The translations under genes were made by a program, and so were the position numbers. From Cystobacter ferrugineus (GTDB taxonomy: Bacteria; Myxococcota; Myxococcia; Myxococcales; Myxococcaceae): a stretch of DNA of 48,009 bases. The stretch covers positions 3,989-51,997 of the forward strand of contig NZ_MPIN01000030.1 in assembly GCF_001887355.1 (NCBI RefSeq). Direction: 5' to 3'. The notes under the pieces were generated by a model that was not told the DNA's origin, made no database searches, and was given only the letters and a program-made list of their open reading frames with translations. Positions 8,609-18,521 of this stretch are shown piece by piece (position 1 is the stretch's first letter; each line of letters starts with the position of its first letter).

Positions 8609-9955
8609 TCACCCATGGCAGCGTTTGAACTTACTCCCACTGCCGCAAGGGCACGGGTCGTTGCGGCCCGCCTTGCTGAAGGCCTCCCGCGAGCGCTCCG
8701 CGTCCTCTTGCGCGTAGAGCCGCATGAGCTCGGAGGGTGCCCGGTCGCGCTCGAGCAGCCCGGCCATGAGCCGCATCGGCCGATCCACGTGCGTGAAGAA
8801 CAGCTTGTAGCCCGCGCACAGATAGTTCAGCCCGGGCTCTCCGCCGGGTGTGGTGAGGAAGCGCTCGCGCGGGCAGCCCCCATTGCAGGCGAAGCGCACC
8901 GGGCACTCACGGCAGTAGCGCGGCAGCGTCTCCTGCTTGTCCCCGCCGAACCGGCGCTGCTTGTCAGAGGCCACCATCTCCACCAGGGACTTCTCCTGGA
9001 TGTTTCCCAACAAATAGTCCGGCTCCACATAGTGGTCACACGCGTAGAGGTCGCCGTTGTGCTCCAGCGCGAGCGCGTTGCCGCAGGTGGGCGAGAAGAT
9101 GCACAGGCTGTACTGGCCCACGTATGCCCCCAGCGTCGCATCGAACATCTGCACGTACACGGTGCCGATGTCGCGGCGTACCCACTCCTCGAAGAGGATG
9201 CACAGGAAACGGCCATACTGCTCCGGCTTCACGGAGCGGTCCGTGACCCTGTTCCCCGCCTGGGTGTACAGCGGGCGCTCCCCGCCCGGCCGCTCGCCCC
9301 AGCCCTGGTTGGCGACGGGCAGCAACTGCTCCGTCACGCGCTCGACGATGGGGATGAACTGGAGATGGCGCGCCCCCAGCTCATCCCGGAAGAAGCGATA
9401 CACCTCGAGCGGATGGTCCGCGTTGGCGGCGTGGACGGTGCACAGGACATTGAAGTCCACGCCGTGCTTCTTCAGGAGCGCCGCGCCTCGCATCACCTGG
9501 TCGAACGTGCCCGCGCCTCCCTTGTTGACGCGGTAGGCGTCGTGCAACTCGCGCGGGCCGTCCACGCTCAGGCCGATGAGGAAGCCGTGCTTCTTGAAGA
9601 ACTCGCACCACGCGTCGTCCAACCGCGTGCCATTCGTCTGCAAGGTGTACATCACCTGCTGGCCGGGCCGACGGTGCTTGTCCACGTACTCGATGGAGCG
9701 CTCGAAGAAGTCCAGCCCCATCAGGGTGGGCTCACCGCCCTGCCAGGCCACGGTGACCTCGGGCGTACGGTGGCTCTCGAGGAGCTGCTGGATGTAGCGC
9801 TCCAGCACCGCGTCGCTCATGCGGAAGTCGCTGCCCGGGTAAAGTCTGTCCTTGGACAGGAAGAAGCAGTACTTGCAGTCGAGGTTGCACACGGCGCCGG
9901 TCGGCTTGGCCAGCAGGTGGAAGGCAGGCGGTGCCTGGGGCGTCACGTCGGGCAT
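8609..9955 (-). CDS. Anaerobic sulfatase-maturating enzyme (radical SAM) with C-terminal SEC-C motif
   Basis: Radical-SAM enzyme that oxidises the active-site Cys (or Ser) of sulfatases to formylglycine. CxxxCxxC is at Cys23, 27 and 30 (CNLDCKYC), and the C-terminal half carries the extra cluster cysteines (SLCIFSPTCGN, YACDHYVEP, YCRECPVRFACNGGCPRERF) of a SPASM-type domain. The last residues, NDPCPCGSGSKFKRCHG, form a SEC-C zinc motif. The start chosen has GAAGAGG 7 bases upstream; a longer frame lacks a ribosome site. It lies 170 bases downstream of, and co-oriented with, an arylsulfatase bearing the Cys-type signature, its obvious client. Confidence 0.93.
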   Translation of the reverse strand: MPDVTPQAPPAFHLLAKPTGAVCNLDCKYCFFLSKDRLYPGSDFRMSDAVLERYIQQLLESHRTPEVTVAWQGGEPTLMGLDFFERSIEYVDKHRRPGQQVMYTLQTNGTRLDDAWCEFFKKHGFLIGLSVDGPRELHDAYRVNKGGAGTFDQVMRGAALLKKHGVDFNVLCTVHAANADHPLEVYRFFRDELGARHLQFIPIVERVTEQLLPVANQGWGERPGGERPLYTQAGNRVTDRSVKPEQYGRFLCILFEEWVRRDIGTVYVQMFDATLGAYVGQYSLCIFSPTCGNALALEHNGDLYACDHYVEPDYLLGNIQEKSLVEMVASDKQRRFGGDKQETLPRYCRECPVRFACNGGCPRERFLTTPGGEPGLNYLCAGYKLFFTHVDRPMRLMAGLLERDRAPSELMRLYAQEDAERSREAFSKAGRNDPCPCGSGSKFKRCHG

Positions 9956-10087
9956 GTGGGTTCCTCTTCCGAACGGAGTCCCTGGAAGGTAGTCCCCCCT
10001 TCTTCCCATCCCCATGAGACTCCGGACGTGGGTCTCCGTCCCGCAGTGGGTGGCGTGTGTCCGCCTCCCTCCCCCCGCGACCGTGTC

Positions 10088-10115
10088 ATACCGGCCGTTG
10101 GAGCCCGGCCGGTAT
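10088..10115. terminator. Perfect 9-bp hairpin between sulfatase and maturase genes
   Basis: ATACCGGCC at 10088 pairs with GGCCGGTAT ending at 10115 across a 10-base loop. No T-run follows on the minus strand, so it is more likely an intercistronic stem that separates expression of the two genes than a full terminator. Confidence 0.5.
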
Positions 10116-10124
10116 TGCCCTCCT

Positions 10125-12539
10125 CTACTGGCGCGCCATGGCGAGCCGCAGGCGCTCCTCCGGGCTGATGAAGTGGTCGAAGTCTTTCTTGCCCTTGTCG
10201 AGCTGCACCCACCTCACCCGGCCATTGAACACGCTGTCGCCGTTGGTGAAGCCCTCCGCCACGGGCGAGCCCATCTCGCGGCCCACGTCCGCCGTCTCCT
10301 CCATGGAGAGTGTGTTGGCCATGGTCTCATCCACCCGGCCCCCGCCCACCTTCTTGCCGTCGACGTACAGACTCACGCTTCCGCCCTTCCCCACGCCGCC
10401 CCCGTCATAGGCGAACTCCATACGGACCTGGTGGGTGCCCCCTCGGGGCAGCACTCTCCCAGCCTCGATGTAGAAACGGCGCAGCCCGGCGTAGTTGTAG
10501 CAGTAGGTGAGCCGGTTCTTGTACGCGTAGAGACACCAGCCGCCAAAGTGGCCTCCCTGGGTGATGATGACGCCATGCGCACCGCCTTCCGGCAACTCCA
10601 CCTCGGCGGTCACCGAGTGCGACTTGTTCTTGATGTTCAGCATCGAGTTCTCGCTGATCCGCGTCATGGTCCCGGAGAGAATCTGCGAGTCGCCCCGGAT
10701 GAGTTCGGGCCGGCCCGCGAGCTCCGAGTTGAAGCGCTCGACGCTGCGATCATCCAGCGGCAGCACGTAATACTTCGCGGCCTCGATGAGGAAGAGCTGC
10801 TGCAGTTCCCTCAGCTTCTCCGGGTGCTCGGCGGCCAGGTTCCTCGCCTGCGTCCAGTCCTTCGTCGTGTCGTAGAGCTCCCAGACGTCATTCTCGAAGC
10901 TCACCTCACTCTCGAACATCCAGGGCGTGCGGTGCTTCGTCACGGCCGTCCACCCCTGGTGGTAGATGCCACGGTTGCCGAACATCTCGAAGTATTGGGT
11001 CTCGTGCCGCTCCGGCGCCTTCGCATCGTCGAAGCTGTAGAGCATGCTCACCCCGTGCATGGGGGTCTGCTGTACGCCGTTGACCAGCACCGGTTGGGGC
11101 AGGTACGCGGCTTCCAGGAGGGTCGGCGTCACGTCGATGACGTGAGTGAACTGCTCACGAACCTCTCCCCTGGCACGGATGCCGTTGGGCCAGTGGACGA
11201 CGCAGCCGTTGCGGGTACCTCCGTAGTGGGAGGCCACCTGCTTGGTCCACTGGTAGGGCGTGTCCATGGCGTGTGCCCAGCCCACCGCGTAGTGGTTGAA
11301 AGCCTCCGGCGTGCCCAGCTTGTGCATGTTCTCGACGAGGTACTCGGGCGTCTCCACGCCGACGATGCCATTGAAGAGGAACCCCTCGTTCAGCGTGCCG
11401 TTGACCGTCCCCTCGGCGGAGGCGCCGTTGTCGCCGATGATGTAGTAGACGAGCGTGTCGTCCAGCGCGCCCATCTTCTCCAGCACCTCGATGAGTCGCC
11501 CCACGTGGTGGTCGGCGTACTCGAGGAATCCCGCATACACCTCCATCTGCCGCGTGAGGAAAGGCCGCAGCTTCTCCGGCATGTCCTTCCAGGCGGGAAT
11601 CTCATCGGGCCGAGGTGTGAGCTGGGCGTCCTGGGGGATGACGCCCAGCTTCTTCTGCCTCGCGAAGATCTCCTCACGCAACGAGTCCCAGCCGGCATCG
11701 AAGCGGCCCTTGTACCTGTCGGCCCACTCCCTGGGCACGTGGTGGGGGGCATGCGTGGCGCCCGGCGCGAAGTACATGAAGAAGGGCTTGTCCGGCGCGA
11801 GCGCCTTCTGCTGCTGCACCCAGTCGATGGCGCGGTCCGTCATGTCCTCCATGAAGTGATAGCCCTGCTCCGGCGTGCGATCCGGCTCGAGGGGCGTGGT
11901 GTTCTCGTAGAGCCTTGGATACCACTGGTTCGTCTCTCCGCCGACGAAGCCGAAGAAGTACTCGAAGCCCGAGCCGGTGGGCCACCGGTCGAACGGTCCC
12001 ACCGGGCTCGTCTCCCAGGCCGGTATCTCGTGGCACTTGCCGAACTGCGCGGTGCTGTAGCCGTTGAGCTTGAGGATCTCCGCCACCGATGCGCTGTGGT
12101 TGGGGCGGACACAGGTATAGCCCGGCGAGGAGGTGGCGATCTCCGTGATCGCTCCGAAGCCCACCGCGTGGTGGTTGCGGCCGGTGAGCAGCGCGGCGCG
12201 AGTGGGCGAGCAGAGCGCCGTGGTGTGGAAGCGGTTGTACTTGAGCCCGTTCTTCGCCAGGCGCTCCGCAGTGGGGGTGTGGATGATTCCACCGAAGGCA
12301 CTCGAGGCGCCGAACCCCACGTCGTCCAGGAGGATGACCAGGATGTTGGGGGCACCCTTCGGAGGCCTCAGCGGTTGGATGGGAGGGAACTTCGCGGCCG
12401 GATCCCTCGCACTGAACGGCCGAAGGCCCTGATAGGGCTGGTCCGGGATGGGAAGGACCTCTCGCTGGCGCGCATCCGTGGGTGCGGTGGAAGAACCGTT
12501 GCCTGCCTGCCCCCGAGTCCCCTTCTTCTTCATGCTCAT
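10125..12539 (-). CDS. Type I arylsulfatase (Cys-type)
   Basis: Hydrolyses sulfate esters; formylglycine-dependent alkaline-phosphatase fold. The signature CSPTRAALLTGR is at Cys110, the residue converted by the maturase encoded downstream. The metal site begins at NILVILLDDVGFGASS, and YIIGDNGASAEGT supplies further metal ligands. The 804 residues match the long subgroup with a C-terminal beta domain (from about residue 590). No signal peptide is visible: the N-terminus is MSMKKKGTRGQAGNG, so a cytosolic location is possible. GGAGG lies 5 bases before the first ATG; a second ATG 6 bases later is equally usable. Confidence 0.93.
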   Translation of the reverse strand: MSMKKKGTRGQAGNGSSTAPTDARQREVLPIPDQPYQGLRPFSARDPAAKFPPIQPLRPPKGAPNILVILLDDVGFGASSAFGGIIHTPTAERLAKNGLKYNRFHTTALCSPTRAALLTGRNHHAVGFGAITEIATSSPGYTCVRPNHSASVAEILKLNGYSTAQFGKCHEIPAWETSPVGPFDRWPTGSGFEYFFGFVGGETNQWYPRLYENTTPLEPDRTPEQGYHFMEDMTDRAIDWVQQQKALAPDKPFFMYFAPGATHAPHHVPREWADRYKGRFDAGWDSLREEIFARQKKLGVIPQDAQLTPRPDEIPAWKDMPEKLRPFLTRQMEVYAGFLEYADHHVGRLIEVLEKMGALDDTLVYYIIGDNGASAEGTVNGTLNEGFLFNGIVGVETPEYLVENMHKLGTPEAFNHYAVGWAHAMDTPYQWTKQVASHYGGTRNGCVVHWPNGIRARGEVREQFTHVIDVTPTLLEAAYLPQPVLVNGVQQTPMHGVSMLYSFDDAKAPERHETQYFEMFGNRGIYHQGWTAVTKHRTPWMFESEVSFENDVWELYDTTKDWTQARNLAAEHPEKLRELQQLFLIEAAKYYVLPLDDRSVERFNSELAGRPELIRGDSQILSGTMTRISENSMLNIKNKSHSVTAEVELPEGGAHGVIITQGGHFGGWCLYAYKNRLTYCYNYAGLRRFYIEAGRVLPRGGTHQVRMEFAYDGGGVGKGGSVSLYVDGKKVGGGRVDETMANTLSMEETADVGREMGSPVAEGFTNGDSVFNGRVRWVQLDKGKKDFDHFISPEERLRLAMARQ

Positions 12540-13120
12540 CCCCTCCTCCGGGCGCTCCCCGTCTGGCCAAAGTTAGGCGGGGTCACACTTCAAGCCATCG
12601 CACCCGGGGGATGAACAGGCACACGTGCGGCGCATAAGAAGGATAGGGGCAGTGTTGAAGGGAACGGGCGAGAGCAGAGAGGCAGAGGAGGGCTGCTGAC
12701 GAGTGCCGGAGAGCCCAAGGCCACGTCGGTGTGCCCACCGCGCAGCCCTAGAGGGTACACGCCTGCTCAGGCCGCCCTCCTTCTCGGCTGACACCCAGCC
12801 TGGGGCTCAATCACGCGGCCCACCTACTCGCTGTCTGCGCATCGCACCCGGCTCCACGCAAGACTCGCTTCCGGCTGGTGGCCTCCTTTGCCGGGCGGGG
12901 TTTGAACCCGCAGGGTCCCTTCGTGAAGTTTTTCCGCTCCTACATCGATTCCCCCTCACCCAGGCTTTGCCTGGCGCACTCGAGTCCTTTGACACCGTCT
13001 CCGACACCGTCTCCGGAGCTCCCTCCGAGGAAAACTTCGGCCCCTACTCCGGCTCCGCCGGGTTAGGGTCCGGCGCCCGTCGGCTTCGCCACCGGCCGAC
13101 ATCCCTCATGAGGAGCACGC
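12540..13120. other. Intergenic region between arylsulfatase and symporter genes
   Basis: About 580 bases without a convincing gene. It holds two direct copies of GACACCGTCTCC near 12990-13013, a short hairpin GTCGGC/GCCGAC near 13079-13101, and a tRNA T-arm-like stretch at 12889-12911 on the minus strand with no tRNA body. It must carry the promoters of both divergent genes, but no clear -35/-10 pair stands out. Confidence 0.5.
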
Positions 13121-14620
13121 ATGACCGACCTCATCCGACAGCTCAACGACATCGTCTGGAGCCGTCCGCTGATCTACCTGTGCCTGGGCGTGGGGCTGTA
13201 CTTCTCGCTCCGTACCCGATTCATGCAGGTGCGTGGTCTGGGCGAGATGGTGCGGCTGATGTTCAAGGGCCAGAAGTCGCAGGCCGGCGTGTCGTCGTTT
13301 CAGGCGCTCACCATGGCACTGGCTGGCCGCGTGGGCACCGGCAACATCGCGGGCGTGGCCACCGCCATCACCTTCGGTGGCCCTGGCGCCGTCTTCTGGA
13401 TGTGGATGACGGCCTTCCTCGGCGCCTCCACCGCCTACGTCGAGTCGACGCTGGCGCAGATCTACAAGGAGGTCGACGAGAAGGGCCAGTACCGCGGCGG
13501 CCCGGCCTACTACATCGAGAAGGCAATGGGGCAGAGGTGGTACGCGTGGATCTTCGCCGTCGCCACGGTGGTGGCCATGGGCCTGTTGCTCCCCGGCGTG
13601 CAGGCCAACGGCATCGCCGCCGCGGTAGAGAACGCCTGGAAGGTGCCCACCAGCGTCAGTGCAGCCGCCCTCGTGATGGCGCTCGGGTTCATCATTTTTG
13701 GTGGCGTCAAGCGCATTGCCCACTTCGCCGAGGTCGTGGTGCCGTTCATGGCGCTCGCCTACATCGTGGTGGCGCTGGTGGTCATGTTCCTCAACGCCGG
13801 CAAGATCCCCAGCATGATCGCGCTCATCTTCAAGAGCGCCTTCGGCATGGAGGCGGCGTTCGGTGCGGTGCTGGGCCTGGCGGTGGAGTGGGGAGTCAAG
13901 CGCGGCGTGTACTCCAACGAGGCCGGCCAGGGCAGTGGCCCGCATCCGGCGGCGGCCGCCGAGGTGTCACACCCGGCCAGCCAGGGCTACGTGCAGGCGT
14001 TCTCGGTCTACGTCGACACGCTCTTCGTGTGCTCGGCGACCGCCTTCCTGCTGCTGTCGACCGGCATGTACAACGTGGTGGATCCGGGCGGCAAAGCGCT
14101 CGTGGAGAACCTGCCTGGCGTCGGTGCGGGCCCCGCCTATGCGCAGGCTTCCTTCGAGCAGGTACTGCCCGGCTACGGTGCGAGCTTCGTGGCGCTGGCG
14201 CTGATGTTCTTCGCCTTCACCACCATCGTGGCCTACTACTACATGGCCGAGACCAACATCACCTACATCAACCGGAAGGCGCACCGGCCATGGATGTTCA
14301 TGGTGTTGCGCATCACCATGATGGCGTCAGTGGCCTACGGTTCGGTGAAGAGCGCGGGAGTTGCCTGGGACCTGGGTGACGTCGGCGTGGGTCTCATGGC
14401 CTGGCTCAACATCATCGCCATCCTCATCATCCAGAAGCCCGCGCTGGTGGCGCTGAAGGACTATGAGGCCCAGAGGAAGGCTGGGCTCGAGCCGGTGTTC
14501 GACCCCGACACGCTCGGCATCAAGAACGCTGGATTGTGGAAGCGCCCAGCTGAACAACGGCTTGGTGTCGATGAGCCCGCGCTGGACATCGCGGCCCACA
14601 CCGCCGCGAACCGAGAATAG
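13121..14620 (+). CDS. Alanine/glycine:cation symporter (AGCS family)
   Basis: Inner-membrane amino-acid carrier driven by sodium or protons. It is recognised by the AGCS signature AGRVGTGNIAGVATAITFGG at about residues 67-86 and by GPAYYIEKAMGQRWYAW, GVKRGVYSNEAGQGSGPHPA and the multiple long hydrophobic segments. The 499 residues are somewhat longer than the usual 440-480 because of a polar C-terminal tail. AGGAG lies 5 bases upstream of the ATG. It appears to be a single-gene unit, converging on the minus-strand gene at 14668. Confidence 0.93.
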   Translation: MTDLIRQLNDIVWSRPLIYLCLGVGLYFSLRTRFMQVRGLGEMVRLMFKGQKSQAGVSSFQALTMALAGRVGTGNIAGVATAITFGGPGAVFWMWMTAFLGASTAYVESTLAQIYKEVDEKGQYRGGPAYYIEKAMGQRWYAWIFAVATVVAMGLLLPGVQANGIAAAVENAWKVPTSVSAAALVMALGFIIFGGVKRIAHFAEVVVPFMALAYIVVALVVMFLNAGKIPSMIALIFKSAFGMEAAFGAVLGLAVEWGVKRGVYSNEAGQGSGPHPAAAAEVSHPASQGYVQAFSVYVDTLFVCSATAFLLLSTGMYNVVDPGGKALVENLPGVGAGPAYAQASFEQVLPGYGASFVALALMFFAFTTIVAYYYMAETNITYINRKAHRPWMFMVLRITMMASVAYGSVKSAGVAWDLGDVGVGLMAWLNIIAILIIQKPALVALKDYEAQRKAGLEPVFDPDTLGIKNAGLWKRPAEQRLGVDEPALDIAAHTAANRE

Positions 14621-14667
14621 CGCGAGGCCAAGCGGCGTGCGCAGGAGCGGGCGCGCGCGACGTACAT

Positions 14668-15363
14668 TCAAAGGCCCTTCTTCGCGCGCAGGGACTGCTC
14701 GACCTCGGGGAGGAACGGACTGCCGCCCCGCTCCGCGTGCTTCCTGGCCAGGTAGAGGTCGAGCATGCCGTTCTTGAGCACCTCGGGCACGAATGTCTGC
14801 TCGCCGTTCCCGGGCATGTTGGCGTCGATGTCGGGCACGAACTCCTGCCAGCCCCTGCCTCCGACGATGAGGGTGCGGAAGGCCTCGGGCACGGAGCGCG
14901 GCCCACCCGCGTTCGCCCAGATAGGGGTGTGCGGGTCGAGCAACAGCGCCCGCGCGGTCAGGACTCCACTGGTTCCAAGCACCGCGCCATCGCTTCCCCA
15001 GCTTCCAATGATGACCCCGGACGCCGTGATATCGCCATCCACCGCGACGCGCGCGCTGCCCCCATAGACGATGTTCCGTGCGCGGACGTTGCCCGTCACG
15101 ATGAGCGCGCAAGTGCCGGCACCCTCGGTCGTGAAGACGAGATCCCCAGTCGTCACGAGATCTCCGTCGATGATGAAGGCCCAGGGGCCGTCGCTGGTCC
15201 GCAGCTCGTGGGTGACGTCGAGGCCGCCTTCGATGATGCGGGGACGTGGCGCCTCGTCGTTGAGGTCGCGCGTTTCGAGGAACCAGTTCAGCGATTCATG
15301 GCCACGGTAGCGGGCCGAGATGTCCTCGAAGGACACCTCGCGGCCCATTTCATCGAGCATCAT
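14668..15363 (-). CDS. Unrecognised protein with beta-helix-like repeats
   Basis: A 231-residue protein not assigned to a known enzyme. The N-terminal 40 residues are polar. From about residue 45 to 140 there is a run of short beta-strand-like repeats (IIDGDLVTTGDLVFTT, ALIVTGNVRARNIVYGG, ARVAVDGDITASGVIIG), a pattern seen in polymer-forming and bactofilin-like beta-helix proteins. The C-terminus is charged, with no membrane segment or signal peptide. Two consecutive ATG codons begin the frame, and an IS-end-like sequence sits about 20 bases upstream, so its promoter may have been changed by an insertion. Function unknown. Confidence 0.7.
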   Translation of the reverse strand: MMLDEMGREVSFEDISARYRGHESLNWFLETRDLNDEAPRPRIIEGGLDVTHELRTSDGPWAFIIDGDLVTTGDLVFTTEGAGTCALIVTGNVRARNIVYGGSARVAVDGDITASGVIIGSWGSDGAVLGTSGVLTARALLLDPHTPIWANAGGPRSVPEAFRTLIVGGRGWQEFVPDIDANMPGNGEQTFVPEVLKNGMLDLYLARKHAERGGSPFLPEVEQSLRAKKGL

Positions 15364-15809
15364 ATAGTCGTCCTATACGCCAGCAGTCTGCTGAAAAAGT
15401 AGGGGGAAGAGGGCCGACGGGCCGAATGGGCGAGGTAACCGCTCGCGATGGCCGGAGTGCCCATACGTACAACATCACCAGGGAGGCCCAGTTTTTGAGC
15501 CCAGTCCAGCTCACGCCGCCAGGAGGTCTCTCCGTCAGCGGACCTCTCGGCTTCGGTCTTGGTCCATCCGATCGCCGCCACGGAGAGGAGCTTCTGCGTC
15601 CAATCCTCGAGACGGCCCGCCTCCACCGCGCGAGCCGCAACCCGGGCCAGCAACTCGCTCGCACTCTGGCTGAAGTAGCCTGATGGATGCTTCACCACGG
15701 CATCGACAGTCTGGAAGGCCTGAAGCACGGCCTCCCAGTCCTGACGGTCAGCCTCCGCAGCAAGCTTCGCCAGAACCTTCTCGCCCGCGACTTCACGCTC
15801 ATCAGTCAT
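15360..15809 (-). CDS. Hypothetical protein, possibly truncated
   Basis: Open frame of 149 residues. The first ~110 residues (for example EKVLAKLAAEADRQDWEAVL and SELLARVAARAVEAGRLEDW) look like a helical protein with normal codon use. The last ~30 residues are rich in Ser/Arg/Ala and run through an IS-end-like sequence, so the natural C-terminus was probably lost. No family recognised. The ribosome site is weak. Confidence 0.35.
   Translation of the reverse strand: MTDEREVAGEKVLAKLAAEADRQDWEAVLQAFQTVDAVVKHPSGYFSQSASELLARVAARAVEAGRLEDWTQKLLSVAAIGWTKTEAERSADGETSWRRELDWAQKLGLPGDVVRMGTPAIASGYLAHSARRPSSPYFFSRLLAYRTTI
15382..15401. mobile_element. Insertion-sequence end-like relic
   Basis: The minus strand reads ACTTTTTCAGCAGACTGCTG, which resembles the terminal inverted repeats of IS1182-type elements (TTTTTCAGCAGnCTG). 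No partner end or transposase is found nearby. It sits between a truncated hypothetical gene and the gene at 14668. Confidence 0.3.
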
Positions 15810-15836
15810 GAGCGCGGACCACCACTGGATTTCAGA

Positions 15837-15950
15837 TGGCCGCAGTTTGGCGCCTGGAGCGAAGACGCAGTGGAACCTCGTGAGGTTTGTCCCAGGTGGA
15901 GGTACCAGGGACACCACTCGCCGTAAAAGCTCCAGCCCAGTGAACCTCAT
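15837..15950 (-). pseudogene. IS91-family transposase fragment
   Basis: The 38-residue stretch includes GLELLRRVVSLVPPPGTN and LTRFHCVFAPGAKLRP, typical of the C-terminal part of IS91-type transposases (the usual form is LVPPPRxxLxRFHGVFAPxxKLR). The catalytic HUH/Tyr region is absent. It is a relic inside the gene-poor stretch 15364-16020. Confidence 0.6.
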
Positions 15951-16020
15951 GCTCCGTCGGCTCGCCTGATGACTCCTGATCAACGTCCTCTCAGCGGCAA
16001 TCGTGCTACACACGGGCACC

Positions 16021-18507
16021 ATGTCCACCGAGCGTCCCAAGTACGATCCCTCGGCCATCGAGCCCAAGTGGCAGACCCGTTGGGAGCAGGAGAAGACCTT
16101 CGAGGCCCGGCGTCATCCGGGCCGTCCCAAGGCGTACATCCTCGACATGTTTCCCTACCCGTCCGGCTCGGGGCTCCACGTGGGCCACCCGGAGGGCTAC
16201 ACGGCCACGGATATCGTGGCGCGCTACCAGCGCATGCGCGGCGTGGACGTGCTCCACCCCATGGGCTGGGACTCGTTCGGCCTTCCCGCCGAGCAGCACG
16301 CCATCGAGACGGGCACCCACCCCGCGCAGACGACGGCGAAGAACATCGCCACCTTCAAGCGGCAGCTCAAGTCGCTGGGCTTCTCGTATGACTGGTCGCG
16401 CGAGCTGGCGACGACGGACGAGGCCTACGTCCAGTGGACGCAGTGGATCTTCCTCAAGCTCTTCGAGCGCGGGCTGGCCTACCAGGCCGAGCTGCCGGTG
16501 AACTGGTGCCCGGCGCTGGGCACGGTGCTGGCCAACGAGGAGGTCATCGACGGCAAGAGCGAGCGCGGAGGCCACCCGGTGGTGCGCCTGCCGCTGCGCC
16601 AGTGGACGCTGCGCATCACCGCGTACGCGGATCGGCTGGCGCAGGAGCTCCAGGGGCTCGACTGGCCGGAGACGAAGGAGAAGCAGGTCCACTGGATCGG
16701 CCGCAGCGAGGGCGCCGAGGTGGACTTCGCCCTGGAGGGCCGGAGCGAGAAGCTGCGCATCTTCACCACGCGCCCGGACACCCTCTTCGGGGCCACGTAC
16801 ATGGTCATCGCCCCCGAGCACCCGCTGCTCGAGGCGCTCACCACCCCGGAGCACCGGCGGAAGGTGCTCGCCTACCGGGACTCGGTGGTGAGCAAGAGCG
16901 ACCTGGATCGCACGGCGCTCACCAAGACGAAGACGGGCGAGTTCACCGGCGCCCACGCGCTGCACCCCATCACCGGGGCGCGGCTGCCCATCTGGGTGGC
17001 GGACTTCGTGCTGGGCTCCTACGGCACGGGCGCCATCATGAGCGTGCCGGCGCACGACGAGCGCGACTTCGAGTTCGCCCGGGCCTTCGGGCTGCCGGTG
17101 GTGGAGGTCGTCTCGCCGGACGGCCAGCTCCACGACACCGCCGCCTGGACCGAGGCCTTCACCGCGGAGGGCGTGGCGGTGCGCTCGGGGTTCCTCGACG
17201 GCCAGCGCACGCCCGAGGCGAAGGCGGCGATGAGCGCCCACCTGGAGCAGAAGGGGCTGGGAACGCGCCGGGTGCAGTACCGTCTGCGCGACTGGGTCTT
17301 CTCCCGCCAGCGCTACTGGGGCGAGCCCATCCCCGTCTACTTCCCCGTGGACCTGCCGCCCGGCTCCACGGATCCGCGCAAGCATCCGCACACGGTGCGC
17401 TACAGCGAGCCCATCCCCGTGGCCGAGAGCGAGCTGCCCGTGCGCCTGCCCGAGTTGGAGGACTTCAAGCCCTCGGACGACCCCGCGGGCCCGCTGTCGC
17501 GCGCGCTCGACTGGCGCTTCTTCCAGAAGGACGGGAAGTGGTACGCGCGCGAGACGAACACCATGCCCCAGTGGGCGGGCTCGTGCTGGTACTACCTGCG
17601 ATTCATCGACCCGCACAACACCCAGGCCGCCTTCTCGAAGGAGGCCTATGACGCGTGGATGCCGGTGGACCTGTACGTCGGCGGCTCCGAGCATGCCGTG
17701 CTGCACCTGCTGTACGCGCGCTTCTGGCACAAGGTGCTCTTCGACTGCGGCGTCGTCTCGCACCCCGAGCCATTCGGCAAGCTCGTCCACCAGGGAATGA
17801 TTCTGGGGGAGAACAACGAGAAGATGTCCAAGTCGCGCGGCAACGTCGTCAACCCGGACGACGTCGTCCAGAAGCACGGCGCGGACGCGCTGCGCGTGTA
17901 CGAGATGTTCATGGGCCCGCTCGAGGCGGTGAAGCCCTGGCAGACCCAGGGTGTCACTGGCGTGCGGCGCTTCCTGGAGCGCGCCTGGAACACGCTGGCC
18001 TTCGTGCGTGAGGAGCCCGGGGCGGCGGAGGCCACGCTCGACGAGGAGTCGCTGCGCCTGCTGCACAAGACGGTGAAGAAGGTGGGCGAGGACATCGAGG
18101 CGCTGCGGCTCAACACCGCCGTGAGCGCGCTGATGATCCTCTCCAACCGGCTCGCCGACATTCCCCGCGTGCCGCTCCAGACGGCGAAGACGTTCGCGCT
18201 GCTGCTGTCGCCCTTCGCGCCGCACCTGGCCGAGGAGTTGTGGGAGCGGCTGGGCGGAACGAAGAGCCTGGCCCACGAGCCGTGGCCCACCTACGACCCG
18301 GCCCTCACGGTGGACGATGTCGTCGAGATGGGCGTGCAGGTGAACGGGAAGCTGCGCGGCAAGGTGAAGCTGCGCCGGGACGCCACCGAGGCGGAGGTGC
18401 GCGCCGCCATCGCCAACGACCCGGGCGTGCTGGCCCACACGCAGGGCAAGACGGAGAAGAAGTTCGTCTACGTGCCCGGCCGCATCATCAACCTCGTGGT
18501 CGGCTGA
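16021..18507 (+). CDS. leuS: Leucyl-tRNA synthetase
   Basis: Charges tRNA-Leu in the cytosol. Class I synthetase with the HIGH-type motif in [16 protein letters not shown] (about residues 43-58) and the KMSKS loop in [16 protein letters not shown]. The CP1 editing domain lies between them ([11 protein letters not shown]; the [19 protein letters not shown] segment is the editing site). The tRNA-binding C-terminal domain ends in [11 protein letters not shown]. The 828 residues are slightly under the usual ~860. The ATG at 16021 gives the normal N-terminus ([17 protein letters not shown]); no strong ribosome site precedes it. Confidence 0.98.
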   Translation: MSTERPKYDPSAIEPKWQTRWEQEKTFEARRHPGRPKAYILDMFPYPSGSGLHVGHPEGYTATDIVARYQRMRGVDVLHPMGWDSFGLPAEQHAIETGTHPAQTTAKNIATFKRQLKSLGFSYDWSRELATTDEAYVQWTQWIFLKLFERGLAYQAELPVNWCPALGTVLANEEVIDGKSERGGHPVVRLPLRQWTLRITAYADRLAQELQGLDWPETKEKQVHWIGRSEGAEVDFALEGRSEKLRIFTTRPDTLFGATYMVIAPEHPLLEALTTPEHRRKVLAYRDSVVSKSDLDRTALTKTKTGEFTGAHALHPITGARLPIWVADFVLGSYGTGAIMSVPAHDERDFEFARAFGLPVVEVVSPDGQLHDTAAWTEAFTAEGVAVRSGFLDGQRTPEAKAAMSAHLEQKGLGTRRVQYRLRDWVFSRQRYWGEPIPVYFPVDLPPGSTDPRKHPHTVRYSEPIPVAESELPVRLPELEDFKPSDDPAGPLSRALDWRFFQKDGKWYARETNTMPQWAGSCWYYLRFIDPHNTQAAFSKEAYDAWMPVDLYVGGSEHAVLHLLYARFWHKVLFDCGVVSHPEPFGKLVHQGMILGENNEKMSKSRGNVVNPDDVVQKHGADALRVYEMFMGPLEAVKPWQTQGVTGVRRFLERAWNTLAFVREEPGAAEATLDEESLRLLHKTVKKVGEDIEALRLNTAVSALMILSNRLADIPRVPLQTAKTFALLLSPFAPHLAEELWERLGGTKSLAHEPWPTYDPALTVDDVVEMGVQVNGKLRGKVKLRRDATEAEVRAAIANDPGVLAHTQGKTEKKFVYVPGRIINLVVG

Positions 18508-18521
18508 GCACGGGCTGGGGT

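Noticed and set aside
10057-12614. Long plus-strand frames opposite the sulfatase gene
   Set aside because: Shadow frames; the minus strand has the complete sulfatase with all motifs.
12889-12911. T-arm-like sequence of a tRNA on the minus strand
   Set aside because: A perfect GCGGG/CCCGC stem with loop TTCAAAC is present, but no acceptor 5' strand, D-arm or anticodon arm follows in the expected distance.
16006-18438. Long open frame antisense to leuS
   Set aside because: A high-GC shadow with Arg/His/Leu-rich composition and no domain; leuS is certain on the other strand.
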